The notes under the pieces are model-generated. The model did not search any database and was not told where the DNA came from. It was given only the letters and a program-made list of their open reading frames with translations. A stretch of 64,000 nt of DNA from Lichenibacterium ramalinae (lineage in GTDB: Bacteria > Pseudomonadota > Alphaproteobacteria > Rhizobiales > Beijerinckiaceae). Numbering within the stretch: the stretch's first letter is position 1; every line of letters begins with the position of its first letter. Location of the stretch: positions 1 through 64,000 of the forward strand of contig NZ_QYBC01000002.1 in assembly GCF_004137085.1 (NCBI RefSeq), given 5' to 3'. A program made the position numbers and the translations under genes. Below, piece after piece: positions 47,361-56,102 of this stretch.

Positions 47361-47651
47361 GGCAGTATCGGCTTTGTCGGAGGCGCCTTGGCGGCTCGGA
47401 GCCGATGCGACGGCTCTCGATCCGGAGCTGGAACGTCTTCGCCGACGGCGAAAGCGCTTTGGGAGTTGTCACGCAGCCTGGACGGTGGCTCCGCTGGGGC
47501 CGTTCTCGGAGCCCGGGCAGGCGATATGCGAAGAGAGTGGCCGATCCACGCTCGCGCCGGCCGACGCTGCGAGCGCCGAACAGGGCCCGGCCCCTGCGGG
47601 GTGGCGGCCTCCATGGTGCATCGTGCACTCTAACCCTGCGGAAGCTGCCCG

Positions 47652-48020
47652 ATGATCCCGACGCTCGACCTCGAAGCCGCCTGCGAGGCCCTCACCGATC
47701 ACTGGTCGCCCAAGGTGGTGGGGCGGGTGAACGACCAATACGTCAAGGTCGCCAAGCTGCTCGGCCAACTCGTTTGGCACCGGCACGAGGCCGAGGACGA
47801 GTTGTTCCAGGTGATACGGGGTCGGCTGCGGATCCAGTTCGAGGGCGGCAGCGAGGCCGTGATCGGGCCCGGACAGGTGTGCATCGTGCCGCGCGGCACC
47901 ATGCACAACCCGGTCGCCGACGAGGAATGCTGGATCATGCTCGTCGAAACCGTGACGACGCTCCACACGGGCGGCATCCCGACCGCGAGAACCCGCTCGA
48001 TCGACGAGCAGCTCGCCTGA
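47652..48020 (+). CDS. cupin-domain protein
   Basis: 122 residues, a single small beta barrel. The two cupin motifs are present: VWHRHEAEDELFQVIRGRL (metal ligands H, H, E) and PRGTMHNPVADEECWIM (third His). Many such proteins are isomerases, dioxygenases or sensors; the substrate is not indicated. It may be in the same transcript as the M20 amidohydrolase 84 bp downstream. Confidence 0.82.
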   Translation: MIPTLDLEAACEALTDHWSPKVVGRVNDQYVKVAKLLGQLVWHRHEAEDELFQVIRGRLRIQFEGGSEAVIGPGQVCIVPRGTMHNPVADEECWIMLVETVTTLHTGGIPTARTRSIDEQLA

Positions 48021-48104
48021 TCGCGCGGGCGGGGCACCACGCGCCGCGTTGACGCCCGTGGGCCCTTCGGGTCTGGTGCGGCACCACCGGACCCGAGGAT
48101 CTCC

Positions 48105-49283
48105 ATGACCGACCCCGACAGCATCGGCCTCGATGCCGGCCTCGCCGCCGACGCGACGGCCTGGCGCCGCGACATCCACCGCAACCCCGAAACGCTCTAC
48201 GACGTGCAGCGCACGGCCGGCCTGGTGGCCGAGAAGCTGCGCGCCTTCGGCTGCGACGAGGTCGTGACCGGCCTCGGGCGGACGGGGGTGGTGGGGGTGA
48301 TCCAGGGCAAGGGCAAGGGCGGGGCGAAGCGAACCATCGGCCTGCGGGCCGACATGGACGCGCTGCCGATCGCCGAGCAGACCAACCTGCCCTACGCCTC
48401 ACAGGTGCCGGGCAAGATGCACGCCTGCGGCCACGACGGCCACACCGCCATGCTGCTCGGGGCCGCGCGGCGGCTCTGCGAGACGCGGGACTTCGACGGC
48501 ACGGCCGTATGCGTGTTCCAGCCCGCCGAGGAGGGTGGCGCCGGCGCACGCGCCATGATCCAGGACGGGCTGATGACCCGCTTCGGCATCGACGAGGTCT
48601 ACGGCATGCACAACCTGCCGGGCCTTCCCGTGGGCCGCTTCGCGCTGCGTCCCGGGCCCATCATGGCGGCAGCCGACCGGTTCGAGATCGAGGTCGAGGG
48701 CCGGGGCGGCCACGCCGCCCAGCCCCACCTCACCGTGGATCCCGTGCTGGTGGGCGCCCACATCGTCACCCTGGCCCAGAGCATCGTGGCGCGCAGCGTC
48801 GACCCTCTGGAGGCCTGCGTGGTGTCCGTCACGGTGTTCCAGGCCGGCTCGGCGCAGAACGCCATCCCGCAGACCGCCAAGCTCGCCGGCACGACCCGCA
48901 CGCTCACGGCCGAGATGCGCGACCTCGCCGAGGCGCGGCTGAAGGCCATCGCCGAAAGCGTGGCGGCCGCGCACGGCGCCCGCGCCACCCTGCGCTACAA
49001 CCGGGGCTACCCGGTGACGCGCAACGATCCCGCCAGGGCCAGGCTCGCCGAGCGGGCGGCCGTCGCGGTGGCGGGGGCCGACGGTGTCGACGCGACGATC
49101 GCCCCCATCATGGGGGCGGAGGACTTCTCCTACATGCTGGAAGCCAGGCCCGGAGCCTTCGTGTTCATCGGCAACGGCGACAGCGCGGGGCTTCATCACC
49201 CGGGCTACGACTTCAACGATGCCGCCATCCCGCACGGGATCCGCTACTGGGTGGCGCTGGTGGAAGGGGCTCGGGCGGCCTGA
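48105..49283 (+). CDS. M20-family amidohydrolase (hippurate/N-acyl-amino-acid hydrolase type)
   Basis: 392 residues. The metal-site segments are LRADMDALPI, HACGHDGHTAM, FQPAEEGGAGARAMI (E pair) and, near the end, GAEDFSYML and GLHHPGYDFNDAAI. These belong to the AbgB/HipO-like M20D group, which cleaves an acyl or aryl amide from an amino acid, using two divalent metals. Residues 175-290 form the dimerisation lid (GGHAAQPHLTVDPV). ATG 48105 with GAGG 6 nt upstream. Substrate unassigned. Confidence 0.9.
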   Translation: MTDPDSIGLDAGLAADATAWRRDIHRNPETLYDVQRTAGLVAEKLRAFGCDEVVTGLGRTGVVGVIQGKGKGGAKRTIGLRADMDALPIAEQTNLPYASQVPGKMHACGHDGHTAMLLGAARRLCETRDFDGTAVCVFQPAEEGGAGARAMIQDGLMTRFGIDEVYGMHNLPGLPVGRFALRPGPIMAAADRFEIEVEGRGGHAAQPHLTVDPVLVGAHIVTLAQSIVARSVDPLEACVVSVTVFQAGSAQNAIPQTAKLAGTTRTLTAEMRDLAEARLKAIAESVAAAHGARATLRYNRGYPVTRNDPARARLAERAAVAVAGADGVDATIAPIMGAEDFSYMLEARPGAFVFIGNGDSAGLHHPGYDFNDAAIPHGIRYWVALVEGARAA

Positions 49284-49298
49284 CCGGGCCGGGGCGCG

Positions 49299-49691
49299 TC
49301 AGTGCACCCGGGCCAGCATCCCGGCGACGCGCTCCACCATGTCCTCCGGCCGCCACGGCTTGCTGAGGAAGGCCGCGCAGGGCGGAAGCTTGCGCGGGTC
49401 GACCAGCGGGCCGCCGGAGGTGATGAGCACGGGAACGCCCGGCCACAGATGCGCCAGGATGGCGACGAGGTCGAGCCCGTTGATGTCGCCCGGCATCTGC
49501 ACGTCGGTCAGGACGAGGGCGGCCTCGCCGCCGTGCTCGCGCAGGTAGGGTAGAGCCGCATCGGCCGAGTCGAACTCCACTACGATGAAGCCGTTCTCCT
49601 CGAGTTCACACACCGCGAGATCCCGCACGAGGAACTCGTCCTCGACGATCACGACGGTCCGTCCGGACCAGGAGTTGTGAATCTGTGCCAT
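49299..49691 (-). CDS. single-domain response regulator (paralogue of 37308-37718)
   Basis: 130 residues, receiver only. IVEDEFLVRD carries the acidic pair, D63 in LTDVQMPG is the acceptor, S in LITSGG and K in FLSKPWRPEDM complete it. It is close in sequence and promoter to the receiver at 37.3 kb, but is not next to a kinase. An exact EcfG-type promoter ends 8 nt before its ATG, so the mRNA should be nearly leaderless and stress-induced. It converges with the M20 gene. Confidence 0.87.
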   Translation of the reverse strand: MAQIHNSWSGRTVVIVEDEFLVRDLAVCELEENGFIVVEFDSADAALPYLREHGGEAALVLTDVQMPGDINGLDLVAILAHLWPGVPVLITSGGPLVDPRKLPPCAAFLSKPWRPEDMVERVAGMLARVH

Positions 49692-49699
49692 GGTCTTCG

Positions 49700-49724
49700 A
49701 ACGGCAGGGACTTCCGCAAGTTCC
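49700..49724 (-). promoter_or_regulatory. EcfG-type promoter of the receiver gene at 49.3 kb
   Basis: Minus strand GGAAC, 16 bp, CGTT: exact consensus and spacing. The -10 element lies 8 nt before the ATG at 49691, leaving almost no leader. Confidence 0.7.
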
Positions 49725-49731
49725 GCTCAAT

Positions 49732-49748
49732 TTGATGCGTTCGATCAA
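49732..49748. promoter_or_regulatory. TTGAT/ATCAA palindrome upstream of the receiver promoter
   Basis: TTGAT, 7 bp, ATCAA, perfect arms, 7 bp upstream of the EcfG -35 element. A CRP/FNR-like half-site pair, though the normal spacing is 4-6. It lies between the receiver gene and the divergent EI24-type gene. Confidence 0.5.
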
Positions 49749-49784
49749 CCATGCTTTATCACTGGTGAAGAGGTGCCCTTGCTG

Positions 49785-50492
49785 ATGCTGGCCGACGCGC
49801 TCGCGGCGTTCCGCGAGATCCTGAGCCCGCCGTTCCGCGCGGCCCTCGCCAAGGTGTTGGGCCTGACGCTGCTCATCCTGGTCGGCGCCGTGGCGCTGCT
49901 CGACCACGGGCTGCTGCTGCTCGTCACCCTGCCCTATCCCTGGCTGTCGACGCTGCTGTCGATCCTGGCCGGGCTCGGGCTGCTGGTGGGATCGGTGTTC
50001 CTGGTCGCGCCGGTGTCGTCGGTGGTGGCGGGCTTCTTCATCGACGACCTCGCCGAACTCGTCGAGCGGGACCTCGATCCCACGGCGCCGCCCGGCCGCC
50101 CGCTGCGCATCGTCCCCGCCCTGGTGCTGTCGGTGCGGTTCGGCGCCCTGCAGCTGGCCGTCACGCTGCTGGCCCTCCTGCTGCTGCTGGTGCCGGGCGT
50201 CAACGCGGTGGCGTTCATCGGCGCCAATGCCTACCTGCTCGGGCGCCAATACTATGAATTCGTGGCGCTGCGCCACCTGCCGCCGGCGGAAGCCGAGGCG
50301 CTCCGCCGACGCCACGCCGGGCGCATCTTCCTCGCCGGCCTCGTCCTGGCCGCCATGGTCTCGGTGCCGGTGCTGAACCTCATCACGCCGCTGTTCGGCG
50401 CCGCCTTCATGGTGCGGGTGTTCAAGCGCCTGCCCGGGGCGGCGGCGGGCGGCCGCCGCTACGAGGCCCAGTTGACGGCGAAGTCGCCGTAG
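49785..50492 (+). CDS. EI24/CysZ-like membrane protein
   Basis: 235 residues, about five hydrophobic segments: starts MLADALAAFREILSPPFRAAL, then LGLTLLILVGAVALLDHGLL and VPGVNAVAFIGANAYLLGRQYYEFVALR, the EI24/CysZ pattern (sulfate transport or membrane stabilisation). ATG 49785 is chosen; in-frame TTG 49779 and GTG 49773 are nearer the GAGG and also possible. Its end overlaps the end of the SDR gene on the other strand by 34 bp. No sulfate genes adjoin. Confidence 0.78.
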   Translation: MLADALAAFREILSPPFRAALAKVLGLTLLILVGAVALLDHGLLLLVTLPYPWLSTLLSILAGLGLLVGSVFLVAPVSSVVAGFFIDDLAELVERDLDPTAPPGRPLRIVPALVLSVRFGALQLAVTLLALLLLLVPGVNAVAFIGANAYLLGRQYYEFVALRHLPPAEAEALRRRHAGRIFLAGLVLAAMVSVPVLNLITPLFGAAFMVRVFKRLPGAAAGGRRYEAQLTAKSP

Positions 50493-51280
50493 AGGGTGAG
50501 GCCGCCGCAGGCATAGAGCGTCTGGCCCGTCACGTAGCGGGCCTCGTCCGATGCCAGGAAGGCGAAGAGGGTGGCGATCTCCTCGGCCTCGGCGGCGCGG
50601 CCCATGGGAATGTGGGCCTCGACGGCGGCACGGGCCGCGGCGTCGCCGGTCCAGGCGGCGTTCATGTCGGTGGCGACGGCGCCGGGGCCGACCGCGTTGA
50701 CCCGGATGCCGCGCGCCGCGAACTCGAGCGCCAGCGTCCGGGTGAGGTTGCCGAGGCCCCCTTTCGCCACCGAATAGGCGGCGTAGCCCGGCTTCGGCAC
50801 GATCTCGTGCACGCTGGTCGTGTTGATGATGGTGCCCTTCGGGCCGTCCTGGCCGAGGAACATCGTCAGCGCGGCCCGGGAACACAGGGCCGGGCCGATG
50901 AGGTCGACGCCGACGACGCGCAGGAAGGCGGCCTCGTCGAAGCTGTCCCCGGGCGTCTCGACCTGCATGCCGGCATTGTTGACGAGGATGTGGAGCCCGG
51001 CGCCGCGCGCCGCGACCGCGGCGAACATGCGGGCCACGGCGGCGGGGTCGGCGACGTCGGCCTCGATCGCCTTGTGGGCGCGGGCGGGATGGCCTTCGGC
51101 GGCGGTCGCGGCATGGAGCGCCGCGACGGTGGCGGCGGCGCCCTCGGCATCCCGGAGGTGGTTCACCAGCACGGTGGCGCCTTCGCGGGCGAACAGCTCC
51201 GCCACGGCGCGGCCGATGCCCCGCGAGCCGCCCGTCACCAACGCGACCCGGTTCTCCAGGCGATGGGCGTTCCTCGTCAT
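50459..51280 (-). CDS. SDR-family oxidoreductase (glucose dehydrogenase / 3-oxoacyl-ACP reductase type)
   Basis: 273 residues. Rossmann signature TGGSRGIG (16-23), NNAG and the active-site set with the catalytic S in INTTSVHEIV, Y-x3-K in YSVAKGG. The C-terminal GGLTLYGDF resembles glucose 1-dehydrogenase subfamilies. It reduces or oxidises a sugar or keto-group with NAD(P). ATG 51280 preceded by GGAGA. Substrate is open. Confidence 0.85.
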   Translation of the reverse strand: MTRNAHRLENRVALVTGGSRGIGRAVAELFAREGATVLVNHLRDAEGAAATVAALHAATAAEGHPARAHKAIEADVADPAAVARMFAAVAARGAGLHILVNNAGMQVETPGDSFDEAAFLRVVGVDLIGPALCSRAALTMFLGQDGPKGTIINTTSVHEIVPKPGYAAYSVAKGGLGNLTRTLALEFAARGIRVNAVGPGAVATDMNAAWTGDAAARAAVEAHIPMGRAAEAEEIATLFAFLASDEARYVTGQTLYACGGLTLYGDFAVNWAS

Positions 51281-51354
51281 GATGTTCTCCCGATCGAAGC
51301 CTGTCGACAGGCTCGCATTCCAGACCTGGCGTGGATCGACGACAGCGTCACGCG

Positions 51355-52383
51355 CTAGACCACGTGGTCGGGCGCCAGCGCGCAGGCGGTGGTCTCGTCG
51401 ACCTCGACCTGCAGCGTGGCATGGCCGATGCCGAAGCGCTCGCGCAAGCCCGAACAGCAGTCCATCAGGGCCCTGTCGCCCGGATGGCCGCCCGGCATCA
51501 CGAGGTGGACGGTGAGGGCCGTGTCGGTGGTGGAGATCGGCCAGATGTGGAGGTCGTGCAGCGCCGCGACGCCAGGCCGACCCGCGAGGTAGCGGCGCAC
51601 CGCCTCGGGCTCGATGCCGGGCGGCACCGCGCCCATCGCCATCCTGGTGCTGTCGCCCAGCAGGCTCCAGGTGCCGTAGACGATGACGGCGTTGACGGCG
51701 AGGCTCACGGCGGGGTCGAGCCACAGCCAGCCCGTGACGAGGATCAGCAGGCCCGCCAGCACGACGCCCACCGAGACCAGGGCGTCGGCCAGCATGTGGG
51801 TGAAGGCGCCGCGCATGTTGAGGTCGCCCTTGCTGCCGGCGGCGAAGAGCCAGGCGCAGGCGCCGTTCACCACGATGCCGGCGGCCGCCACGCCCATCAC
51901 GGTCCAGGCCGCGACGGGCTCGGGATGGGCGAAGCGCGTGAGCGCTTCCCAGGACAGGCCGCCGATGACGACCAGCAGGAAGACGGCGTTGAACAGCGCC
52001 GCCAGGATCGACGAGGAGCCGAAGCCGTAGGTGAAGCGCCGGCTCGGCGCCCGCCGCGTCAGCGCATGGGCGCCGCCCGCCACGATGAGGCCGAGCACGT
52101 CCGACAGGTTGTGGCCGGCATCGGCCAGGAGCGCCACCGAATGGGAGGCGAGGCCGAACACCACCTCCGCCACGACGAAGGCGGCGTTGAGCGCAATGCC
52201 GAGCAGGAAGGCACGGCCGAAGGAGGCCGGCGCATGCACGTGGCCGTGACCGTGCCCATGCCCATGATGGGCGTGACCGTGGGAGGCGTGATCGTGGCCG
52301 TGGTGATCGTGGTCGTGGTGATCGTGGTCGTGGCCGTGGTGATCGTGGTCGTGGTCGGCTTGGCGATCCGCTTGGGGCTGCAC
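51355..52383 (-). CDS. cation diffusion facilitator (CzcD/ZitB-like zinc/cobalt exporter)
   Basis: 342 residues. The N-terminal 45 residues are almost all His and Asp (HDHDHHGHDHDHHDHDHH...), a metal-buffer tail. Six helices follow with HSVALLADAGHNLSDVLGLIVAGGAH (the first metal site, D-x3-H) and AFTHMLADALVSVGVV (second D-x3-D site). The C-terminal domain HDLHIWPISTTDTALTVHLVMPGGHPGD binds more metal and forms the dimer. GTG 52383 has GGAG 9 nt upstream. It exports Zn(II), Co(II) or similar from the cytoplasm. Confidence 0.92.
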   Translation of the reverse strand: MQPQADRQADHDHDHHGHDHDHHDHDHHGHDHASHGHAHHGHGHGHGHVHAPASFGRAFLLGIALNAAFVVAEVVFGLASHSVALLADAGHNLSDVLGLIVAGGAHALTRRAPSRRFTYGFGSSSILAALFNAVFLLVVIGGLSWEALTRFAHPEPVAAWTVMGVAAAGIVVNGACAWLFAAGSKGDLNMRGAFTHMLADALVSVGVVLAGLLILVTGWLWLDPAVSLAVNAVIVYGTWSLLGDSTRMAMGAVPPGIEPEAVRRYLAGRPGVAALHDLHIWPISTTDTALTVHLVMPGGHPGDRALMDCCSGLRERFGIGHATLQVEVDETTACALAPDHVV

Positions 52384-52554
52384 CGTTCTGGATCTCCTGT
52401 CGCGGCGGGTCCCCTCCCTTATCAGGCTTCGCGCCGGAACGGATCCCTCGCACCCGCGAGGGCCGCCCCCGGCCGCGCGAAACATCGCCCGCCGGGGTGA
52501 GGCGGGCGGGGAAAAGCGCTATGTCGGGATCCGTGACCCGGGAGGACCTTCGAC

Positions 52555-53445
52555 ATGCCGAACGACGCTTCCACAGGGGCGGGCCCGCTCCGGACCCTCG
52601 ACCGCCGCGCCGTGATCGCCGGCCTTCTCGCCGTCGCCGTCACGCGCCCGGCGGCCGCGGCCGCGGCCGAGGATGCGCTGGCGGCGCTCGAAGCCCGTCA
52701 CGGCGGCCGGCTCGGCGTCTTCGCGCTCGACACCGGCACGGGACGCAGCCTGGCCCACCGTGCCGACGAGCGCTTCCTCATGTGCTCGACCACCAAGTTC
52801 GCCTCCGTGGCGGCCCTGCTGGCCCGGGTCGACGCCGGCACCGAACGGCGGGACCGGCGCGTCGCCTACGGGGCCGCCGATGTCGCCGTCGGCTACGCGC
52901 CCGACACCAAGGCCCATCTCGCCGAGGGCGGCATGGACGTCGAGGCCCTGTGCCGCGCCGCGATGGTGCACAGCGACAACGGCGCCGCCAACCTGGTCCT
53001 GGCGAGCCTCGGCGGGCCGGACGCCGTCACGCGCTTCGTGCGCGGGCTGGGGGACGGCGTCACACGGTTCGACCGCACCGAGCCGACGCTGAACCGCACC
53101 GACGGGCCCCTCGACACCACGACCCCGCGGGCCTTTGCGGGGACGCTGCGCGCCGTGCTGCTCGGCGAAGCCCTGGCGCCGGCGTCGCGCAGCCTGCTCG
53201 AGGGCTGGATGGTGGCCTGCGAAACGGGGCGGGCGCGCATCCGCGCCGGGGTGCCGGCGGGCTGGACGGTCGGCGACAAGACCGGCACGGCCGGCCCCAA
53301 CGCCGGCGATGTCGCGCTGCTGCGCCCGCCGGGGCGGGCGCCGATCGTGGTGGCGGCCTATTGCGACGCGCCGAAGCTCGCCGACGCCGAACGCGAGGCC
53401 GTGCTGAAGGCGGTCGGCACGGCCGTGTCGGCCCTGCCGGCCTGA
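52555..53445 (+). CDS. class A beta-lactamase
   Basis: 296 residues. The N-terminal segment DRRAVIAGLLAVAVTRPAAA looks like a Tat-type signal peptide. All class A elements are present: S78-T-T-K81 preceded by C77, S140-D-N, E176-P-T-L-N180 in the omega loop and K242-T-G. Cys77 equals Ambler Cys69, found in carbapenemases and CTX-M; the usual partner Cys238 is absent (Ala), so no disulfide there. It would hydrolyse penicillins or cephalosporins in the periplasm; spectrum cannot be read. GGGAGG upstream of the ATG. No ampR-like regulator adjoins. Confidence 0.93.
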   Translation: MPNDASTGAGPLRTLDRRAVIAGLLAVAVTRPAAAAAAEDALAALEARHGGRLGVFALDTGTGRSLAHRADERFLMCSTTKFASVAALLARVDAGTERRDRRVAYGAADVAVGYAPDTKAHLAEGGMDVEALCRAAMVHSDNGAANLVLASLGGPDAVTRFVRGLGDGVTRFDRTEPTLNRTDGPLDTTTPRAFAGTLRAVLLGEALAPASRSLLEGWMVACETGRARIRAGVPAGWTVGDKTGTAGPNAGDVALLRPPGRAPIVVAAYCDAPKLADAEREAVLKAVGTAVSALPA

Positions 53446-53521
53446 GCGGCGTCCGCGCCGGTCCGCTCCGGTGGACAAGCGTGCCGCCATCCGTCATTGA
53501 GCCCCGCGCGGGGGAAACGTC

Positions 53522-54808
53522 ATGGAACGGCTGCAGGTGATCGAGGGCGGGGCGGAGGACGTGGCCGCCGCCATGCGCGAGATCGGCCGGGCGGCACGGC
53601 GCGCCCAGCGCATCCTCAGCGCCGCCGCGGCCGGGACCGTGAACCGGGCCCTCGTGGCGGCCGCCGATGCCGTGCGTCGCGACGCTTCGGCGATCCTCGA
53701 CGCCAACGCCCGCGACATCGCCGAGGCGCGCGACCTGACGTCCGCCACGCGCGACCGGTTGACGCTCGACCCCGACCGCATCAAGGCCGTGGCGCGCAGC
53801 CTGGAGGAGATCGCGGAACTGCCCTGCCCCGTGGGCCGCGTGCTGGCGCGGTTCGACCGCCCGAACGGCCTCGTCATCGAACGGGTCTCGACGCCCCTCG
53901 GCGTCGTCGGCGTGATCTACGAGAGCCGCCCCAACGTCACGGCCGACGCCGGCGCGCTGTGCCTGAAGAGCGGCAACGCCTCCGTGCTGCGCGGCGGCTC
54001 GGAAAGCTTCCACTCGACGCGCGCCCTGCACGCCTGCCTGGTGCGGGGCCTCGAAGCCGCCGGCCTGCCGGCCGCCGCCATCTCGCTCGTGCCGACGCGC
54101 CACCGCGACGCCGTGGGCGAGATGCTGAAGGGGCTCGACGGCAACCTCGACGTGCTGGTGCCGCGCGGCGGCAAGGCGCTGGTGGCGCGCGTGCAGGCCG
54201 AGGCACGGGTCCCGGTCTTCGCCCACCTCGAGGGGCTCGTGCACCTCTACGTCGACGCCGCCGCCGATCCCGACATGGCCGAACAGGTCCTGGTGAACTC
54301 CAAGCTGCGCCGCACCGGCGTCTGCGGCGCCGTTGAAACGCTGCTGGTCCACGCCAGCCATGCCGAAACGCTGCTGCCCCGGCTCGTCAAGGCCCTGCTC
54401 GACCGCGGCTGCGCGGTGCGGGGCGACGCCGCCACCCTGAAGGCCGACCCCCGGGTGACGCCCGCCGAGGAGGCGGACTGGCGCACCGAATACCTCGACG
54501 GCATCATCTCGGCCCGGGTCGTGCCGGACCTCGATGCCGCCGTCGACCACATCGAGACCTACGGCTCGCACCACACCGACGGCATCGTGACGGCGGACCT
54601 CGCCGCCGCCGCCACCTTCATGGCCGAGGTCGATTCCGCCATCGTGGTGCACAATGCATCGACGCAATTCGCCGACGGCGGCGAGTTCGGCTTCGGCGGC
54701 GAGATCGGCATCGCCACGGGCCGCATGCACGCCCGCGGTCCCGTCGGCCTCGAACAGCTCTGCTCCTTCAAGTACCGGGTGCGCGGCGAGGGGCAGACCC
54801 GGCCGTGA
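53522..54808 (+). CDS. proA: gamma-glutamyl phosphate reductase
   Basis: 428 residues. It reduces gamma-glutamyl phosphate to glutamate semialdehyde with NADPH, the second step of proline synthesis. Signature: VTAAD-equivalent [47 protein letters not shown], and [19 protein letters not shown] with the catalytic Cys (C in GVCGA). RBS GGGGGAAA before the ATG. Its stop overlaps nadD (GTGA), forming an operon common in Alphaproteobacteria. proB is not in the window. Confidence 0.96.
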   Translation: MERLQVIEGGAEDVAAAMREIGRAARRAQRILSAAAAGTVNRALVAAADAVRRDASAILDANARDIAEARDLTSATRDRLTLDPDRIKAVARSLEEIAELPCPVGRVLARFDRPNGLVIERVSTPLGVVGVIYESRPNVTADAGALCLKSGNASVLRGGSESFHSTRALHACLVRGLEAAGLPAAAISLVPTRHRDAVGEMLKGLDGNLDVLVPRGGKALVARVQAEARVPVFAHLEGLVHLYVDAAADPDMAEQVLVNSKLRRTGVCGAVETLLVHASHAETLLPRLVKALLDRGCAVRGDAATLKADPRVTPAEEADWRTEYLDGIISARVVPDLDAAVDHIETYGSHHTDGIVTADLAAAATFMAEVDSAIVVHNASTQFADGGEFGFGGEIGIATGRMHARGPVGLEQLCSFKYRVRGEGQTRP

Positions 54809-55440
54809 GTCCAGCCGCGGGGCCGCGGTCCCCGGGCGGTCGCAACCTTCCAGCCTGGGCGCCGGGCCTGCGCGTCGGCCTCTTCGGCGGCAGCTTCAAC
54901 CCACCGCACGACGGCCACCGCCTCGTCAGCACGACGGCGCTTCGCCGCCTCGCGCTCGACCGCGTCTGGTGGGTGGTGACGCCCGGCAACCCGCTGAAGC
55001 GGCACGACGGCCTGGCGGACCTCGACACCCGCATCGCGGCGGCCCGCGCCGTGGCAGACCATCCCGATATCGCCGTGACGGGCCTCGAGGCCGGCATCGG
55101 CATGCGCTACACGGTGGACACGGTCCGCTACCTGCAGCGACGCTGCCCGGGCGTGCGGTTCGTGTGGATCATGGGGGCCGACAACCTGATGCAGCTGCCG
55201 CGCTGGCGGCGGTGGCGCGACCTCGTCGACCTCGTGCCGATCGCCGTGGTGGACCGGCCGGGCAGCACGCTGCGGTCGCTCAACGGGCGCGCCGCCGCCG
55301 TGCTGGCGCCGGGGCGGCTGCGCGAAACGGAAGCGCAGCTCCTCGCCGACCGGCACCCGCCGGCCTTCGTCTACCTGCACGGTCCGCGCTCGTCGGCCTC
55401 GTCGACGGCGTTGCGCGATGCGGGCCGGGGCCTCCTGTGA
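54805..55440 (+). CDS. nadD: nicotinate-nucleotide adenylyltransferase
   Basis: 211 residues. Makes NaAD from NaMN and ATP, an essential NAD step. [18 protein letters not shown] (HxGH loop) near residue 25 and the C-terminal [14 protein letters not shown] (ISSTxxR motif, here SSASSTALR) are diagnostic. The GTG start overlaps proA. The usual next gene rsfS/rsfA is not there; the following gene is a different small protein in its own context. Confidence 0.95.
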   Translation: MSPAAGPRSPGGRNLPAWAPGLRVGLFGGSFNPPHDGHRLVSTTALRRLALDRVWWVVTPGNPLKRHDGLADLDTRIAAARAVADHPDIAVTGLEAGIGMRYTVDTVRYLQRRCPGVRFVWIMGADNLMQLPRWRRWRDLVDLVPIAVVDRPGSTLRSLNGRAAAVLAPGRLRETEAQLLADRHPPAFVYLHGPRSSASSTALRDAGRGLL

Positions 55441-55554
55441 CCGAATTTCCGACGCCGCGTTAAGCTTCCGTCAACCAGTCCCGTCCCACCGTCATGCGTC
55501 CCGCGGCCCCGACCGGCGTCACCCCCCGCGGCCCCCGACGATGGGAAACGGACG

Positions 55555-56079
55555 ATGATGGACGGCGCGACGCGTTGGCTGACCTACGACGACATGGCGG
55601 AGGCGCTGAACATCACCCCCGACAGCGCGCGGCGCCTGGCGACGCGCCACAAGTGGCCGCGGCGCCCCGGCAACGACGGTCGCGCCCTGGTGGCCGTGCC
55701 GGAGGAGCGGCTGGAGCGGTCGCACGAGCCGCGGGCGGAGGGGACCGACGACGAGGCCGATATCCTCCCCGAGGCCGGGCGCGACGCCCGCGCGCTGATC
55801 GGCTATCTCGAGCGCCGCATCGGGGAGCTGACGGACGACCTCGCCGAATCGCGGCGCGTGGCCGAGGAGGCCCGCAACGAGGCCCGCGATGCGCGGATCG
55901 CCGCCGAAGCCTTGCGCGTTCAGGCCGGCCAGGCCGACGTGCTGACGGCGCTGGTGGCGGCCGAGCGGGCCCATCTCTGCGAGGTCCGGGTCGAGCGGGA
56001 CCGGCTCGTGGCCCTGCTGACCCAGCGGCCGACCCCGTGGATCGAGCGGCTGTCCGGCCTGCTGCGCAAGGCGGCCTGA
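55555..56079 (+). CDS. HTH-like and coiled-coil protein of unknown function
   Basis: 174 residues. Residues 7-45 (RWLTYDDMAEALNITPDSARRLATRHKWPRRPGNDGRA) look like a helix-turn-helix of the kind found in many small Rhizobiales proteins; residues 75-155 are a coiled coil (EEARNEARDARIAAEALRVQAGQADVL) and the last 25 (TPWIERLSGLLRKAA) an amphipathic tail. This may be a DNA-binding dimer. Two ATGs lie in tandem at 55555 and 55558. I recognise the type but not the function. Confidence 0.65.
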   Translation: MMDGATRWLTYDDMAEALNITPDSARRLATRHKWPRRPGNDGRALVAVPEERLERSHEPRAEGTDDEADILPEAGRDARALIGYLERRIGELTDDLAESRRVAEEARNEARDARIAAEALRVQAGQADVLTALVAAERAHLCEVRVERDRLVALLTQRPTPWIERLSGLLRKAA

Positions 56080-56102
56080 CGCACGGCCCTGGCCGCCGGG
56101 CC

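Noticed and set aside
47361-47651. Possible small gene between the LysE-type and cupin genes
   Set aside because: Short frames only, without ribosome binding site or recognisable content.
55460-55474. Possible second CtrA box, TTAA-N7-TCAA
   Set aside because: One mismatch in the right half, and the neighbouring genes (nadD and an unknown protein) have no known CtrA link. A chance match is likely.
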